Assembly (NCBI RefSeq): GCF_036967205.1 | Contig: NZ_CP146022.1 | Coordinates: 4,650,001 to 4,714,000 of the forward strand | Direction of reading: 5' to 3' | DNA length: 64,000 nt | DNA from: Streptomyces sp. Q6 | GTDB taxonomy: Bacteria; Actinomycetota; Actinomycetes; Streptomycetales; Streptomycetaceae | Shown: positions 17,746 through 27,438 of the stretch, piece by piece | Numbering within the stretch: the first letter of the stretch is position 1 | How the letters are laid out: every line of letters begins with the position of its first letter | Position numbers and translations under genes: made by a program | Notes under the pieces: model-generated | Told to the model about the DNA's origin: nothing | What the model saw: only the letters and a program-made list of their open reading frames with translations | The model's database searches: none

Positions 17746-19689
17746 CTATGCCGTCCGCACCTCCCGCTCCCGGCGGTCGTGGGCGCACGGGCGGGGCTCG
17801 GGGGCCCGGTGGCGCAGCGGGCGCGGCAGGCGCAGGGTCACGAAGCCCTCGGCCCGCATCGCCGCCCAGCCGATCCTCGGGAGGTCCTTCGAGGAGCGGT
17901 AGACCACGAAGCGGGGTTCCCAGCGGGGGCGGAACTTGGCGTTGAACCGGTAGAGCGACTCGATCTGGAACCAGCGGGAGAGGAACACCAGGAGGCCGCG
18001 CCAGGCGCGCAGGACCGGTCCTGCGCCGATCTTCTCGCCGCGGGCGAGCGCCGCGCGGAACATCGCGAAGTTGAGCGAGACATGGGTGATGCCGAGCTTC
18101 GGGGCGGCCTGGAGGGCGGCCACGATGAGCAGTTCGTTCAGGCCGGGGTCGGCGGAGCGGTCGCGGCGCATCAGGTCGAGGGAGACGCCGTCCGTGCCCC
18201 AGGGGACGAAGTGGAGGACCGCTTTGAGGTCTCCGTAAGGGCTCGGAGTCTGCCCCGGGTCGGTCGTCCGGTCTTGTGCGGTCGTCCGGTCCTGTGCCGC
18301 CGTCCGGGCCTGGGTGATCGTCTGGTCCTGGGCGGTCGTCCGGGCCTGTGCCGCCGTCCGGTCCTGTGCGGGCGGGCCGCTCTTGTAGGCCGTCGCGATC
18401 AGACAGGCGCCGTCCGCCTCGTCGCCGATGCGGCCGAGCGCCATGGAGAAGCCGCGCTCGGTGTCGGTGCCGCGCCAGTGGTCGACGGCGTGGCGGACGC
18501 GGGCCAGTTCACCGGGGGAGAGGTCACGGACGCGCCGCACCCGCGTCTCGTAACCGGCGCGCTCGATGCGCTTGACCATCTGGCGTACGTTGCGCATCGC
18601 ACGCCCGGTCAGGGAGAAATCCGCGACGTCCACCACCGCCTCGTCGCCCAGTTCGAGCGCGTCGAGGCCGGTCTCGCGGGTCCACACCTCGCCGCCCGTC
18701 TCGGAGCAGCCCATGACGGCCGGGGTCCAGGAGTGGGCGCGGGCCTCGTCCATGAAGCGCTCGATGGCGCCGGGCCACGCCTCCACGTCCCCCACGGGGT
18801 CGCCGCCGGCGAGCATCACCCCGGAGACGACGCGGTAGCAGACGGCCGCTTTGCCGCTCGGGGAGAAGACGACCCCCTTGTCGCGGCGGAGCGCGAAGTG
18901 GCCGAGCGAGTCGCGTGCGCCGTGCTTGTCGAGGAGGGCGCGCAGGCGGGCCTCGTCGTCCGAGGTGAGGCGCGCGGCCGGATGCTCGGGCCGGAACGCG
19001 AGGTAGACCGTGGTCAGCGCCGTCACCATGCCGAGGGCGCCGAGCGAGAGGGCGACCGTGTGGGAGGTGCGGCCCGCGTAGTCGAGGGGTCCGTCGAGGC
19101 CGAGGAGCCCGTACAGGACGTGCTCCAGGCGGTCGGCGAGGCTCGGGCTGCCGACGAGCTTGTTCGGGTGGACGCTGACGATGGCCAGGCCGATCAGGAC
19201 CGAACCGGCGCTCATCAGGACGAAGTTGGCGAGTGCGCGCCAGCGGCTGCGCGGGTCGGGCAGCGCGTCGAACTGGTCGCGGTGCCGGGCCAGGAGCCAC
19301 AGCAGGACCAGCGGGATGACGACGCCCGTGAGGGAGTGCCGGTACGCGAACTGGGCGCAGGCGCCGAACGGCAGCAGCACCACGGCCGCCCGCCAGGCGC
19401 GCCGCTTGCGGCGGCGCAGGCCGTGCGCGAGCAGGAGCAGCAGGACGCCGCTGCTCAGCGCGAGGGCCGCGGCGAACGGGCCGAGCGCGCCCGGCAGCAC
19501 TTCGGCGAGGGTGTGCATCCGGCTGTGCCGGAACCGCGGGAAGACACCGGCCGCGATGTCCAGGAAGCCGACCAGAACGCAGGCTCTGGCGATCAGGGCG
19601 GGTACGGACTCCGGTCGCGGACCGCGCGTCATGCGCCGCATCCGGCTCGGAACCCCTCGCGAACTTTCCGCATCTATCCTGACGAACAT
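17746..19689 (-). CDS. MprF/LysX-like membrane protein with DUF2156 (phosphatidylglycerol lysyltransferase) domain
   Basis: 647-residue protein. About six membrane segments (roughly residues 30-250) are followed by a cytoplasmic DUF2156 domain of the MprF C-terminal type, with GGDPVGDVEAWPGAIERFMDEARAHSWTPAVMGCSE, SLTGRAMRNVRQMVKRIERAGYE and DLMRRDRSADPGLNELLI. This family adds amino acids to phosphatidylglycerol and lowers the negative charge of the membrane. No lysyl-tRNA synthetase domain is fused, unlike mycobacterial LysX. A hexapeptide repeat insertion lies at about residues 441-476. It is divergent from an esterase gene. The start is uncertain: I chose ATG 19689, with GGGAA upstream. 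Confidence 0.85.
   Translation of the reverse strand: MFVRIDAESSRGVPSRMRRMTRGPRPESVPALIARACVLVGFLDIAAGVFPRFRHSRMHTLAEVLPGALGPFAAALALSSGVLLLLLAHGLRRRKRRAWRAAVVLLPFGACAQFAYRHSLTGVVIPLVLLWLLARHRDQFDALPDPRSRWRALANFVLMSAGSVLIGLAIVSVHPNKLVGSPSLADRLEHVLYGLLGLDGPLDYAGRTSHTVALSLGALGMVTALTTVYLAFRPEHPAARLTSDDEARLRALLDKHGARDSLGHFALRRDKGVVFSPSGKAAVCYRVVSGVMLAGGDPVGDVEAWPGAIERFMDEARAHSWTPAVMGCSETGGEVWTRETGLDALELGDEAVVDVADFSLTGRAMRNVRQMVKRIERAGYETRVRRVRDLSPGELARVRHAVDHWRGTDTERGFSMALGRIGDEADGACLIATAYKSGPPAQDRTAAQARTTAQDQTITQARTAAQDRTTAQDRTTDPGQTPSPYGDLKAVLHFVPWGTDGVSLDLMRRDRSADPGLNELLIVAALQAAPKLGITHVSLNFAMFRAALARGEKIGAGPVLRAWRGLLVFLSRWFQIESLYRFNAKFRPRWEPRFVVYRSSKDLPRIGWAAMRAEGFVTLRLPRPLRHRAPEPRPCAHDRREREVRTA
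18262..18369 (-). repeat. Six 18-bp tandem repeats inside the DUF2156 gene
   Basis: Six imperfect in-frame copies of an 18-bp unit (plus-strand form GGTCGTCCGGTCCTGTGC) encode AQDRTT/AQARTA-like hexapeptides within the synthase domain. The copies vary by few bases, which suggests recent expansion. Confidence 0.9.
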
Positions 19690-19831
19690 CGCATTCCCGT
19701 AGTTCCGCGAGAAACGTGAACGCGGGGCCATTTCCGGCATCCGCGACTTGCGCCCTCTAGGACGAGGCGGCGGCGAACCGGGTTCACTCCCGGCCGGAAA
19801 AGAACCGCAAAGGGTGGGGAAAGGGCGTCCC

Positions 19832-20935
19832 GTGGATCTCACCAGTCATCAAGTGCTCGTCCTCGCGGTGCTGTTCGCCGTGGCGCTCTTCCTGGGCACG
19901 GTCGTGCTCTGGCCGCGGCTGGCGCACCGTTCCTGGCGGTCCGTCACCGGGCGTGTGGGGCTGCTGCTCGCGACGCAGGTGGCGATCTTCGTCGCGGTCG
20001 GCCTCGCCGTGAACCAGGCCTTCGGGTTCTACGCGACCTGGGCCGACCTCTTCGGCCAGGAGCGGGGCCAGGGCGTGGTGACGGACCACGACACGGCGGC
20101 GCGGCGCGGGCCCGTGCACCTGGTGTCGCGGCAGGACGCGACCGGGCGCGGGGAGACGCGGCCCGCCGTGGGCGGACAGGTGCAGAAGGTCGACGTCGTC
20201 GGCCGGACGTCGCGCATCGCGGCGTCCGCGTACGTCTATGTGCCGTCGGAGTACTTCCAGGCGCGGTACGCCCGTACGAGGTTCCCCGCGGCCGTCGTGC
20301 TGACCGGCTATCCCGGTACCGCCGAGGCGCTCGTCGAGCGGCTGCACTACCCGCGGACCGCGCGGGCGCAGGCCGCGGCCGGCGTGATGCGGCCGATGAT
20401 CCTCGTGATGATGCGGCCGACCGTGGCGCCGCCGCGCGACACCGAGTGCGTGGACGTGCCGGGCGGGCCGAAGGCGGAGACGTTCTTCGCCGCGGACCTG
20501 CCCGAGGAGATGAGCCGCCACTACAGGACCGCGGGGAAGTGGGGCATCGTCGGCGACTCCACCGGCGGTTACTGCGCCCTGAAGATGGCCCTGCACCACC
20601 CCGACGTCTACGGTGCGGCGGCCGGTCTGTCCGCGTACTACAAGGCGCCGTCGGACCCGACGACCGGTGACCTCTTCCACGGGGACCGGGAGGCGGAGAA
20701 CCGGGCGGACCTGATGTGGTGCCTGGACCGTCTGCCGCCGCCCGCGACGTCCCTCCTGGTCACCAGCAGCAGGCAGGGCGAGCGGAACTACCGCAGCACG
20801 CGGAAGTTCATCGCGCACGTGAAGGCGCCCACGCGCGTGTCGTCGATCATCCTCGACAGCGGTGGGCACAACTTCAACACGTGGCGCCGGGAGATCCCCG
20901 CGACGCTCGCGTGGCTCAGCGAGCGCCTTACCTGA
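19832..20935 (+). CDS. Membrane-anchored alpha/beta-hydrolase esterase
   Basis: 367-residue protein. Two N-terminal hydrophobic segments (about residues 6-26 and 44-66) are followed by an esterase-D-like hydrolase domain. The nucleophile elbow is GDSTGGY near residue 246; HNFNTW near 346 should supply the histidine. An oxyanion-loop-like stretch VLTGYPGTAEALVER is near 150. The family includes antigen-85-like and secreted esterases of actinobacteria. The catalytic domain is probably outside the membrane. The GTG start has GGAAAGGG upstream. It is divergent from the MprF-like gene and overlaps the next gene convergently by 8 nt. The substrate is unknown. Confidence 0.85.
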   Translation: MDLTSHQVLVLAVLFAVALFLGTVVLWPRLAHRSWRSVTGRVGLLLATQVAIFVAVGLAVNQAFGFYATWADLFGQERGQGVVTDHDTAARRGPVHLVSRQDATGRGETRPAVGGQVQKVDVVGRTSRIAASAYVYVPSEYFQARYARTRFPAAVVLTGYPGTAEALVERLHYPRTARAQAAAGVMRPMILVMMRPTVAPPRDTECVDVPGGPKAETFFAADLPEEMSRHYRTAGKWGIVGDSTGGYCALKMALHHPDVYGAAAGLSAYYKAPSDPTTGDLFHGDREAENRADLMWCLDRLPPPATSLLVTSSRQGERNYRSTRKFIAHVKAPTRVSSIILDSGGHNFNTWRREIPATLAWLSERLT

Positions 20936-22091
20936 CGAGCGGTTCCACGGTCTCCAACTCGACGTCCGCGCGCGGGATGTCGCGGGCGTCGGCCGTGGTG
21001 GAGCGGCGCAGCGCCTCGTGCAGCCGGGCGGGGGTCAGGACGCCGAGGAAGCGGCCCTCGCTGCGCTCGTCGATGACCGCGATCCAGCCCGCGTCGTGCT
21101 GGAGCATCGTCGCGAACGCCTGCTTGAGCGAGGCGCCCACCGGCAGCCACGCCTCCATGCGGCGTGCGTGGTCGCGTACGGTGTCGCCCTTCTTGGCGGC
21201 CACGCGCGCGTGCTCGGCGGAGATCCAGCCGTGCAGGTTGTTCTCGTGGTCGAGGACGACGGCCCAGCGGGCGTCGAGCTCCCGGGGCAGCGGGTCGTCG
21301 AGGTGCACGACCGGCGGCTGCTCCAGGTCGTCCTCCTCGATCGGGGTGACCGACAGGCGCTTGAGTCCGCGGTCGGCGCCGACGAAATCGGCCACGTAGT
21401 CGGTGGCGGGGGCGCCCAGGACGGCCGACGGGGTGTCGTACTGCTCGATGCGGCCCGCCCCGTAGACGGCGATCCGGTCGCCGAGGCGGACGGCTTCCTC
21501 GATGTCGTGCGTGACGAACAGGACCGTCTTGCCGAGCGTCTGTTGCAGGCGCAGGAACTCGGTCTGGAGGTGGTCGCGCACGACCGGGTCGACGGCGCCG
21601 AACGGCTCGTCCATCAGGAGGACCGGCGGGTCGGCCGCCAGCGCCCGTGCCACGCCCACGCGCTGCCGCTGGCCGCCGGAGAGCTGCTCGGGGTACCGGT
21701 CGCCGAAGACCGCCGGGTCGAGGCCCACCAGGTCGAGCAGCTCGGCGGCGCGCTCACGGGCCTTGGCGCGCTTGACGCCGAGCAGGTGCGGCACGGTCGC
21801 GGTGTTGTCGAGCACCGTCTTGTGCGGGAAGAGGCCCACCTGCTGGATGACATAGCCGATACGGCGCCGGAGCCGCACCGGATCGATCGTGGATATGTCG
21901 TCGCCGTCGAGGAATATCCGGCCCTCGGTGGGTTCGATGAGCCGGTTCACCATCTTCATCGTCGTGGTCTTGCCACAGCCCGAGGGGCCGACGAGCGTGA
22001 CCAGTTCACCCTCGGCCACCTCGAAGGACAGGTCGTCGACGGCGGTGGTGCCGTCCGCGTATCGCTTGCTGACGTGCTCGAACCGGATCAT
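20928..22091 (-). CDS. Osmoprotectant ABC transporter, ATP-binding subunit (OpuCA/ProV-like)
   Basis: 387-residue ABC ATPase of the glycine betaine/carnitine/choline type. Walker A is GPSGCGKTT near residue 36, with Q-loop IQQVGLFPH near 82, signature LSGGQRQRV near 134, Walker B VLLMDEPFGAVDP near 157 and H-loop VTHD. The C-terminal third (about 240-387) holds a CBS-like pair, which in OpuA senses ionic strength. The ATG start MIRFEHVSKRY matches family N-termini. It is divergent from two permease genes and a binding protein that complete the transporter. Substrate choice among betaine, choline and carnitine is not determined. Confidence 0.93.
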   Translation of the reverse strand: MIRFEHVSKRYADGTTAVDDLSFEVAEGELVTLVGPSGCGKTTTMKMVNRLIEPTEGRIFLDGDDISTIDPVRLRRRIGYVIQQVGLFPHKTVLDNTATVPHLLGVKRAKARERAAELLDLVGLDPAVFGDRYPEQLSGGQRQRVGVARALAADPPVLLMDEPFGAVDPVVRDHLQTEFLRLQQTLGKTVLFVTHDIEEAVRLGDRIAVYGAGRIEQYDTPSAVLGAPATDYVADFVGADRGLKRLSVTPIEEDDLEQPPVVHLDDPLPRELDARWAVVLDHENNLHGWISAEHARVAAKKGDTVRDHARRMEAWLPVGASLKQAFATMLQHDAGWIAVIDERSEGRFLGVLTPARLHEALRRSTTADARDIPRADVELETVEPLVR

Positions 22092-22287
22092 GAGACCCCA
22101 TTCTGCCGGGCCGGCTCCGTGTTGGGGACAGCCGTACAAGGCAGTTGTGTAAAGGCAGTGTTGCGGTGCGGGGGCGGGTATCGGCCATTGTCAGTGGCGG
22201 CGGCTAGGGTCGTCGGCAGTCGGAAACCTGTGTGCGTGTGTACGGGTGCCTGGCATACGTTCGGGGATCCGGGGGAGGTGGGGCGGG

Positions 22288-23037
22288 GTGAGCGAGCAGA
22301 ACTGCCTGGTGGCCAATGACTGGGTGTGCGGGGAGTATCTGCGCAGCCGCAGCCAGGAATTGGTCGACGCCACCGTCCAGCATGTCGGCATCACGGCCGC
22401 GTCGGTCGCGATCGGCGTGCTGATATCCCTGCCGCTCGCGCTGCTCGCACGGCGCAGGCGCGCCTTCGCGGGGCCGGTGCTCGGTGTGACCACCGTGTTC
22501 TATTCGATTCCCTCGCTCGCGATGTTCTCGCTGCTGCTGCCCCTGTTCGGTCTTTCGGTGACGTTGGTGATCACGGGGCTCGTCCTGTATTCGCTGACGA
22601 TTCTCGTGCGCAACATATTGGCGGGACTCCAGGCGGTGCCCGAGGAGGCCACGGAGGCCGCGCGAGGCATGGGGTACGGGCCGCTGCGGCTGCTGTGGGA
22701 GGTCGAGCTTCCCTTGGCGCTCCCGGCGTTGCTGGCCGGGGTCCGTATCGCCACGGTGTCCACGGTGGCCCTGACGACGGTCGGCGCGATCGTCGACTAC
22801 GGCGGCCTCGGCACGCTGATCCTCGACGGGCTCGACAGTGACTTCAAGGCGCAGGTGCTGACCGCTTCGGTGCTCTGCGTGGTCCTCGCGATCCTCGCCG
22901 ACCTGCTGCTGCTCGGCGTCCAGCGGTGGCTGACGCCGTGGACGCGGGTGGCGGCAGGACGGGCCTCGCGCGGGACCCGCATACGCAAGGCCGCGGGCGC
23001 CGCCGAGGCGCGGGAGACGCCGGAGAAGGTGGCATGA
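22288..23037 (+). CDS. Osmoprotectant ABC transporter permease (OpuCB-like, first)
   Basis: 249-residue permease with five or six membrane segments and the ABC permease contact motif EEATEAARGMGYGPLRLLWEVELPLALPALLAG (the EAA loop) near residue 130. Near the N-terminus, HVGITAASVAIGVLISLPLALL is typical of ProW/OpuCB proteins. The GTG start has GGAGGTGG upstream. It overlaps the second permease by 4 nt (ATGA), so translation is coupled. The divergent ATPase gene is 196 bp away, and this gap should hold both promoters. Confidence 0.92.
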   Translation: MSEQNCLVANDWVCGEYLRSRSQELVDATVQHVGITAASVAIGVLISLPLALLARRRRAFAGPVLGVTTVFYSIPSLAMFSLLLPLFGLSVTLVITGLVLYSLTILVRNILAGLQAVPEEATEAARGMGYGPLRLLWEVELPLALPALLAGVRIATVSTVALTTVGAIVDYGGLGTLILDGLDSDFKAQVLTASVLCVVLAILADLLLLGVQRWLTPWTRVAAGRASRGTRIRKAAGAAEARETPEKVA

Positions 23038-23702
23038 GCGCGATATCGGGCGCGTACGAGTGGCTGACGACGGGGGCCAACTGGCAGGGCGAGAAGGGGG
23101 TGTGGCACCGCCTCGCCGAGCACCTGTACTTCAGCGGTGTCGCGCTCGGCGTCGCCTGCCTCATCGCGCTGCCGCTCGCGCTCTGGCTCGGCCACATCGG
23201 CCGGGGCGGCACGCTCGCGATCAACCTCTCGAACGTGGGCCGTGCCGTACCGACGCTCGCCGTCCTGGTGCTGCTGACCCTCACTCCGCTCGGCCGGCAC
23301 GGAGACGTCCCGACGCTGATCGCGCTGGTGCTCTTCGCGGTGCCGCCGCTGCTGACCAACGCGTACGTGGGCATGCGCGAGGTCGACCGGTCGGTGGTGG
23401 AGGCCGCGCGAGGGATGGGCATGAGCGGCGGCCAGGTCTTCGCCCGGGTCGAGCTTCCGCTGGCGTACCCGCTGGTGATGACCGGGCTGCGTTCGGCGGC
23501 GGTCCAGGTGATCGCGACGGCGACGCTGGCCGCGATGGCCGGGGAGGGCGGGCTCGGGCGGATCATCACCGCCGGGTTCAACCTCCAGGACACGCCCCAG
23601 GTCGTCGCGGGCGCCGTGCTCGTGGCCGCGCTCGCGCTGCTCGTGGAAGTGGTGTTCGTGGCGGTGGGGCGGCTGCTCGACCCGATGCGGGGACGGGCCT
23701 GA
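23034..23702 (+). CDS. Osmoprotectant ABC transporter permease (OpuCD-like, second)
   Basis: 222-residue permease paralogous to the preceding gene, with five or six hydrophobic segments. Its EAA loop is VVEAARGMGMSGGQVFARVELPLAYPLVMTGL near residue 122. The two permeases would form the heterodimeric channel used with the divergent ATPase. Its ATG lies within the stop of the first permease. The binding-protein gene follows after 131 bp that contain a 9-bp direct repeat array. Confidence 0.92.
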   Translation: MSAISGAYEWLTTGANWQGEKGVWHRLAEHLYFSGVALGVACLIALPLALWLGHIGRGGTLAINLSNVGRAVPTLAVLVLLTLTPLGRHGDVPTLIALVLFAVPPLLTNAYVGMREVDRSVVEAARGMGMSGGQVFARVELPLAYPLVMTGLRSAAVQVIATATLAAMAGEGGLGRIITAGFNLQDTPQVVAGAVLVAALALLVEVVFVAVGRLLDPMRGRA

Positions 23703-23751
23703 TCGCGGTGGCGGCGCGTCCGACCCCGTCGATCCGGGCCACGCCTCGATT

Positions 23752-23805
23752 CCGTTCCACCCGTTCAACCCGTGGAACCCGTTCAACCCGTTCAACCCGT
23801 GCAAT
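23752..23805 (+). repeat. Six 9-bp direct repeats between permease and binding-protein genes
   Basis: Six adjacent units of CCGTTCAAC or one- to three-base variants lie 28 bp before the binding-protein start. They are too short and regular to be coding in the gene context, and may be slipped-strand expansion or a binding array. Confidence 0.85.
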
Positions 23806-23833
23806 CGGTGCACTCAGCGCAACTAGGAGAGCG

Positions 23834-24802
23834 ATGAACAGCAGGACGCGTCGAATGGCCCTGGCGGTCGTGGCGGCGGGCGCACTGACCGCGGGACTCA
23901 CCGCGTGCGGCGGCGACAGCCTTGAGGGCAAGGACGATTCGGGCGGTTCGGGTGGTGGCGGCGGAAAGGGCAAGGTCGTCGTCGGCGCCGCGAGTTTCAC
24001 CGAGGCCAAGGTGCTCGGTGAGCTGTACCGGCAGATATTGGACGACGCCGGCTATGACGCCTCGGTCAAGACCGTGAAGAACCGCGAGATCTATGAACCG
24101 CAGCTCGCCAAGGGCGCCATCGACGTGGTGCCCGAATACGCGGCGACGCTCGCCGAATTCCTCAACCTGAAGAAGAACGGCGCCGACGCGAAGGCCGTCG
24201 CCTCCAGCGATGTCGACGCCACCGTGACGGCACTGCGCAAGCTCGCCGAGCCGGAAGGTCTGAAGGTTCTGGACGCCGGAGAGGCCGTCGACCAGAACGC
24301 GTTCGCGGTGAGCGAGGACTTCGCGAAGAAGCACAACCTCAAGACCCTTTCGGATCTCGGTTCCTCGGGTCAGAAGGTGAAGATCGCGGCCGGTGACGAA
24401 TGCGAGGAGCGCCCCTTCTGCGCTCCGGGTCTGAAGAAGACGTACGGCATCGACGTCACGGGCATCGACCCCAAGGGCGTAGGCACCACGCAGGCCAAGC
24501 AGGCCGTGAAGAACGGCACGGACCAGCTGGTCCTGACCACCACGACCGACGCGACGCTGAAGAACTACGGCCTCGTCCTGCTGGAGGACGACAAGAAGCT
24601 CCAGAACGCGGACAACATCATTCCGGTTGTGAATGCGAAGGACGCGGGCGATGCGGGGATAGCCGACGCCCTCGGGAAGTTGACCAAGACGCTCACGACC
24701 GACGATCTCGTCGAGTTGAACCGCAAGGTCGACGCCGAGCGCCAGAAGGAAGCCGATGTGGCGAAGGAGTACCTGGAGTCCAAGGGGCTCATCGGTAAGT
24801 GA
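23834..24802 (+). CDS. Osmoprotectant ABC transporter substrate-binding lipoprotein (OpuCC-like)
   Basis: 322-residue lipoprotein. The signal peptide ends in the lipobox LTAC with Cys25, followed by a Gly/Ser-rich linker. The OpuAC-type binding fold is evident from VVGAASFTEAKVLGELYRQIL, NREIYEPQLAKGAIDVVPEYAATL and the C-terminal hinge segments. The ligand is probably a quaternary amine such as glycine betaine or choline. GGAGA lies before the ATG. It belongs with the two permeases upstream and the divergent ATPase. Confidence 0.93.
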   Translation: MNSRTRRMALAVVAAGALTAGLTACGGDSLEGKDDSGGSGGGGGKGKVVVGAASFTEAKVLGELYRQILDDAGYDASVKTVKNREIYEPQLAKGAIDVVPEYAATLAEFLNLKKNGADAKAVASSDVDATVTALRKLAEPEGLKVLDAGEAVDQNAFAVSEDFAKKHNLKTLSDLGSSGQKVKIAAGDECEERPFCAPGLKKTYGIDVTGIDPKGVGTTQAKQAVKNGTDQLVLTTTTDATLKNYGLVLLEDDKKLQNADNIIPVVNAKDAGDAGIADALGKLTKTLTTDDLVELNRKVDAERQKEADVAKEYLESKGLIGK

Positions 24803-24948
24803 TCTTGGTCGTGACCGGGGTGGATATGAGTGGTGATGCGAGTAACTAGGCGTCATCTGACGGGAGTTCGGTGGAATGTGTGACGCCTGTGCCCGAAATT
24901 TGCCGGGCGGGGCTTCGCGATTCGCCTACGCGCGGTAAGTTTCTGGCC

Positions 24949-26039
24949 ATGCCACGTGGACGTCACCGCCATTCCCCACCCCTGCACCGCCTGCTGCCCC
25001 CCTCGGTGATCGCCGGCGTTCCGCTCGTCTGTGCGGGCGGCGTCTGGCTGTCCGGTGATCCGCTCGTGCTGCGGGGCGTCACCGCCGCCGCCGCGGCCGC
25101 CGCGGTCGTCGGCGCCGTCGTGATGCGCCGCTGGGACCGGCTCGCGGGCAAACAGGTCGCCGATCTGACCCGGGGTGCCGCGAGCGAGCGCTGGCGGCAC
25201 GAGGAGGCCGTGGCGGAGCTGGAGGGCGACCTGGAGGAGTCCCGCGAGCTGCGCGGCAAGCTGGAGGGCAAGCTGCGGGCCAAGCGGTCCGAACTGGCGG
25301 CGCTGCGCAATGAACACGCGGCGCTGCTGCGGCGGTACGCGAACGCGGAGACCGAGCGGGCCAGCGCGCTGGAAGGCCGCCGCCAGCTCGCGATAGAGGC
25401 TGCCGCCCCGGCGAAGGCGCTGCCCCCGGCCGGTTCGTCCGGTCGCCGCGGCGCGCCCACGCCCTCGCTGTACCTGCGCGCCAACGCCGCGCTCGACCGG
25501 CTCGCGCGTCCCCAGGCCCCCGTGGCGGCCGAGGAGACCGATTCCCGGGGAAGTCCCAGGCGGCGGCCGGCCACTTCACGGTCCCGGTCGCCGCGGCGGT
25601 GGTGCCCGCGGCGCCCGCACGCAAGCGCCTTGAGGGCGGCTTCGACTTCTTCGGCACGCAGGCCCCCGCCGCGCAGCCGGACACGGACCTGACGAACCCG
25701 GGGCCCGCGTCCACCGGCCTGGCGTCCACCGGCCTGGCGTCCACCGATCTGGCGAACACGGATCTGGCCGATGTCGTCGGCGAGGAGGCGCTCGCCTCGC
25801 GGGAGCGCGACCGGGCGCAGGAGCCCGAGCGGACCGAAGCTCCTCAGGCCACCGAAGCCCCTCAGGCCGTCAAAGCCGCGGACGCCACCGAAGCCCCACA
25901 GGTCACGGAAGCCGCCGAGGCCACGGAGACCACCGAGGCCGCCGAGGCGACCGAGGCGACCGAGGTCATCGACCTGACCGCGCACGACGAGACCGAGCAG
26001 ATCGACGTGGGCGGTCTGCGGTCGGCCCTCCGGGCCTGA
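24949..26039 (+). pseudogene. Membrane-anchored coiled-coil protein, frameshifted
   Basis: The first frame (24949 on) encodes two hydrophobic segments at about residues 17-60, a charged coiled coil (about 70-145), and SLYLRANAALDRLARPQAP. From about 25550 the coding signal moves to another frame: SQAAAGHFTVPVAAAVVPAAPARKRLEGGFDFFGTQ, then Ala/Thr/Glu repeats, ending [22 protein letters not shown]. Adding one G to the GGGG run at 25547-25550 joins the halves into one protein of about 363 residues. Four 15-bp repeats lie at 25707-25766. The function is unknown. It is either a true mutation or, more likely, a base-calling error. Confidence 0.75.
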
Positions 26040-26088
26040 TGCCCTGACGGGTGGCGGGGGAGGGGCGCCGCGCGTGGTGTGCGCCCCG

Positions 26089-27438
26089 CTACGACTTCGC
26101 CATCCACCGGTCCGGGCGCGCGTCCCTGCGGCCCGTCCGCGACCTGTCCGCCTGCGCGCGCAGCAGCTCCGTGGCCTCCTGTACGTCCCTGAGGCGCGCC
26201 GTCACCGTCTTGTTGGCGCCGGTGTCGAGGTGCAGGTCGGCGACCCCCCAGTAGCGCTCCCAGGGGCCCTGGGTGAGGCGCACGCTCTGCACCTTGGCGT
26301 GCGGGACGAGGGAGAGGTGGCGTTGCAGCAGCCCCGCGCGTGCGGCGAACACCGTCTCCGTCACGGCCACGCCGTAGCCCCGCCACCACAGCGGCACGCA
26401 CCAGTGGCCGCGCCGCGGCGGTGCCACGAAGTCCGCGGGCTTGGGCACCGCGACCCCCGGCAGGATCCGCGCGACGACGTCCTCGGCCTGCTCGCGCGGG
26501 GCCACCGGGACCAGGACCGAGTTGGACGACCCGGCGACGTGCAGCTCCACGCGGACCCAGCCGCGCCGCCGCCACAGCACCGGTTCGACGATGCGCACGG
26601 TCTGCACGCGGCCCGGCGGCACCGTCTCGTGCACCCGGTCGAGCAGCCCGTGGTCGATGCGGAGCCCGTCGGGGGACTCGGCGACCGTCCAGTCGTACTC
26701 CTTGATGAACCGGCCCGCGCTGTTGGTGAACGCGCCGCCCACCAGCGGCACGCCGACCGCGATCACTGTCCACAGGTTGTGGGTGGCGAACCACAGGAAC
26801 GCGGGGACGACGACCGCGGCGAGCAGCATCGCCCACGGCGCGCCCGTCAGGAGCAGCGCGACGGCGAGCGTGCGCGGTGGTGTGTGCAGGATCTGCCGCG
26901 CCGGTGCCTCGCCGACCTCGCGTGCCGACTCGGGCGCGAACCCCGCCGCGCGGGCGAGGAGTTCCGCACGGAGGTCGCGCGCCTCCTTCTCGCCCAGGTA
27001 GGACAGCTCGTCCTTCTTGTCGGCGCCCACCACGTCGAGTTTCAGCTTGGCCACGCCCACGAAGCGGGCGAGGAGGGGCTGCGTGACGTCGACGGCCTGA
27101 AGGCGGTCGAGCCGGATGTGCGCGGTGCGGCGGAACAACAGGCCCGTCCGGATGCGCAGTTCGGTGTCCGTCACCGCGAAGTGCGTGAACCACCAGGTGA
27201 GGAAGCCGTACAGGGCCGCCGCGGGGACGAGGACGCCCAGGCCGATCGCGAGCGTGGTCGAGGTCAGCCGGGCCAGTTGGCGCTGCGCCTGGTCCATGTC
27301 GTGGACGGCCCAGCCGAGCAGGATCGCTATCGGCGCCCACGCCCGGCGCAGGGGCGTGACGGGGTGCAGGCGCCGCTCTCGTGTGCCCGGGGACTCCAGC
27401 GGGTCCCCCGCGCCCTCGGAGGCGCGGGAGGCCGTCAC
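26089..27438 (-). CDS. Bacterial PH-domain membrane protein (YdbT-like)
   Basis: 449-residue membrane protein with two or three DUF304/bacterial PH domains: [52 protein letters not shown] near residue 90, a second near 240, and a third near 340 ([46 protein letters not shown]). They alternate with about four membrane segments. In Bacillus the YdbS/YdbT pair of this type gives some resistance to lantibiotics; no function is shown here. The GTG start overlaps the upstream PH-domain gene's stop by 4 nt. Confidence 0.86.
   Translation of the reverse strand: MTASRASEGAGDPLESPGTRERRLHPVTPLRRAWAPIAILLGWAVHDMDQAQRQLARLTSTTLAIGLGVLVPAAALYGFLTWWFTHFAVTDTELRIRTGLLFRRTAHIRLDRLQAVDVTQPLLARFVGVAKLKLDVVGADKKDELSYLGEKEARDLRAELLARAAGFAPESAREVGEAPARQILHTPPRTLAVALLLTGAPWAMLLAAVVVPAFLWFATHNLWTVIAVGVPLVGGAFTNSAGRFIKEYDWTVAESPDGLRIDHGLLDRVHETVPPGRVQTVRIVEPVLWRRRGWVRVELHVAGSSNSVLVPVAPREQAEDVVARILPGVAVPKPADFVAPPRRGHWCVPLWWRGYGVAVTETVFAARAGLLQRHLSLVPHAKVQSVRLTQGPWERYWGVADLHLDTGANKTVTARLRDVQEATELLRAQADRSRTGRRDARPDRWMAKS

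Noticed and set aside
23034-23833. Frame running from the permease region into the binding-protein gene as one large protein
   Set aside because: The lipoprotein signal at 23834 and the separate permease frame show two genes; the joined frame is translationally meaningless before 23834.
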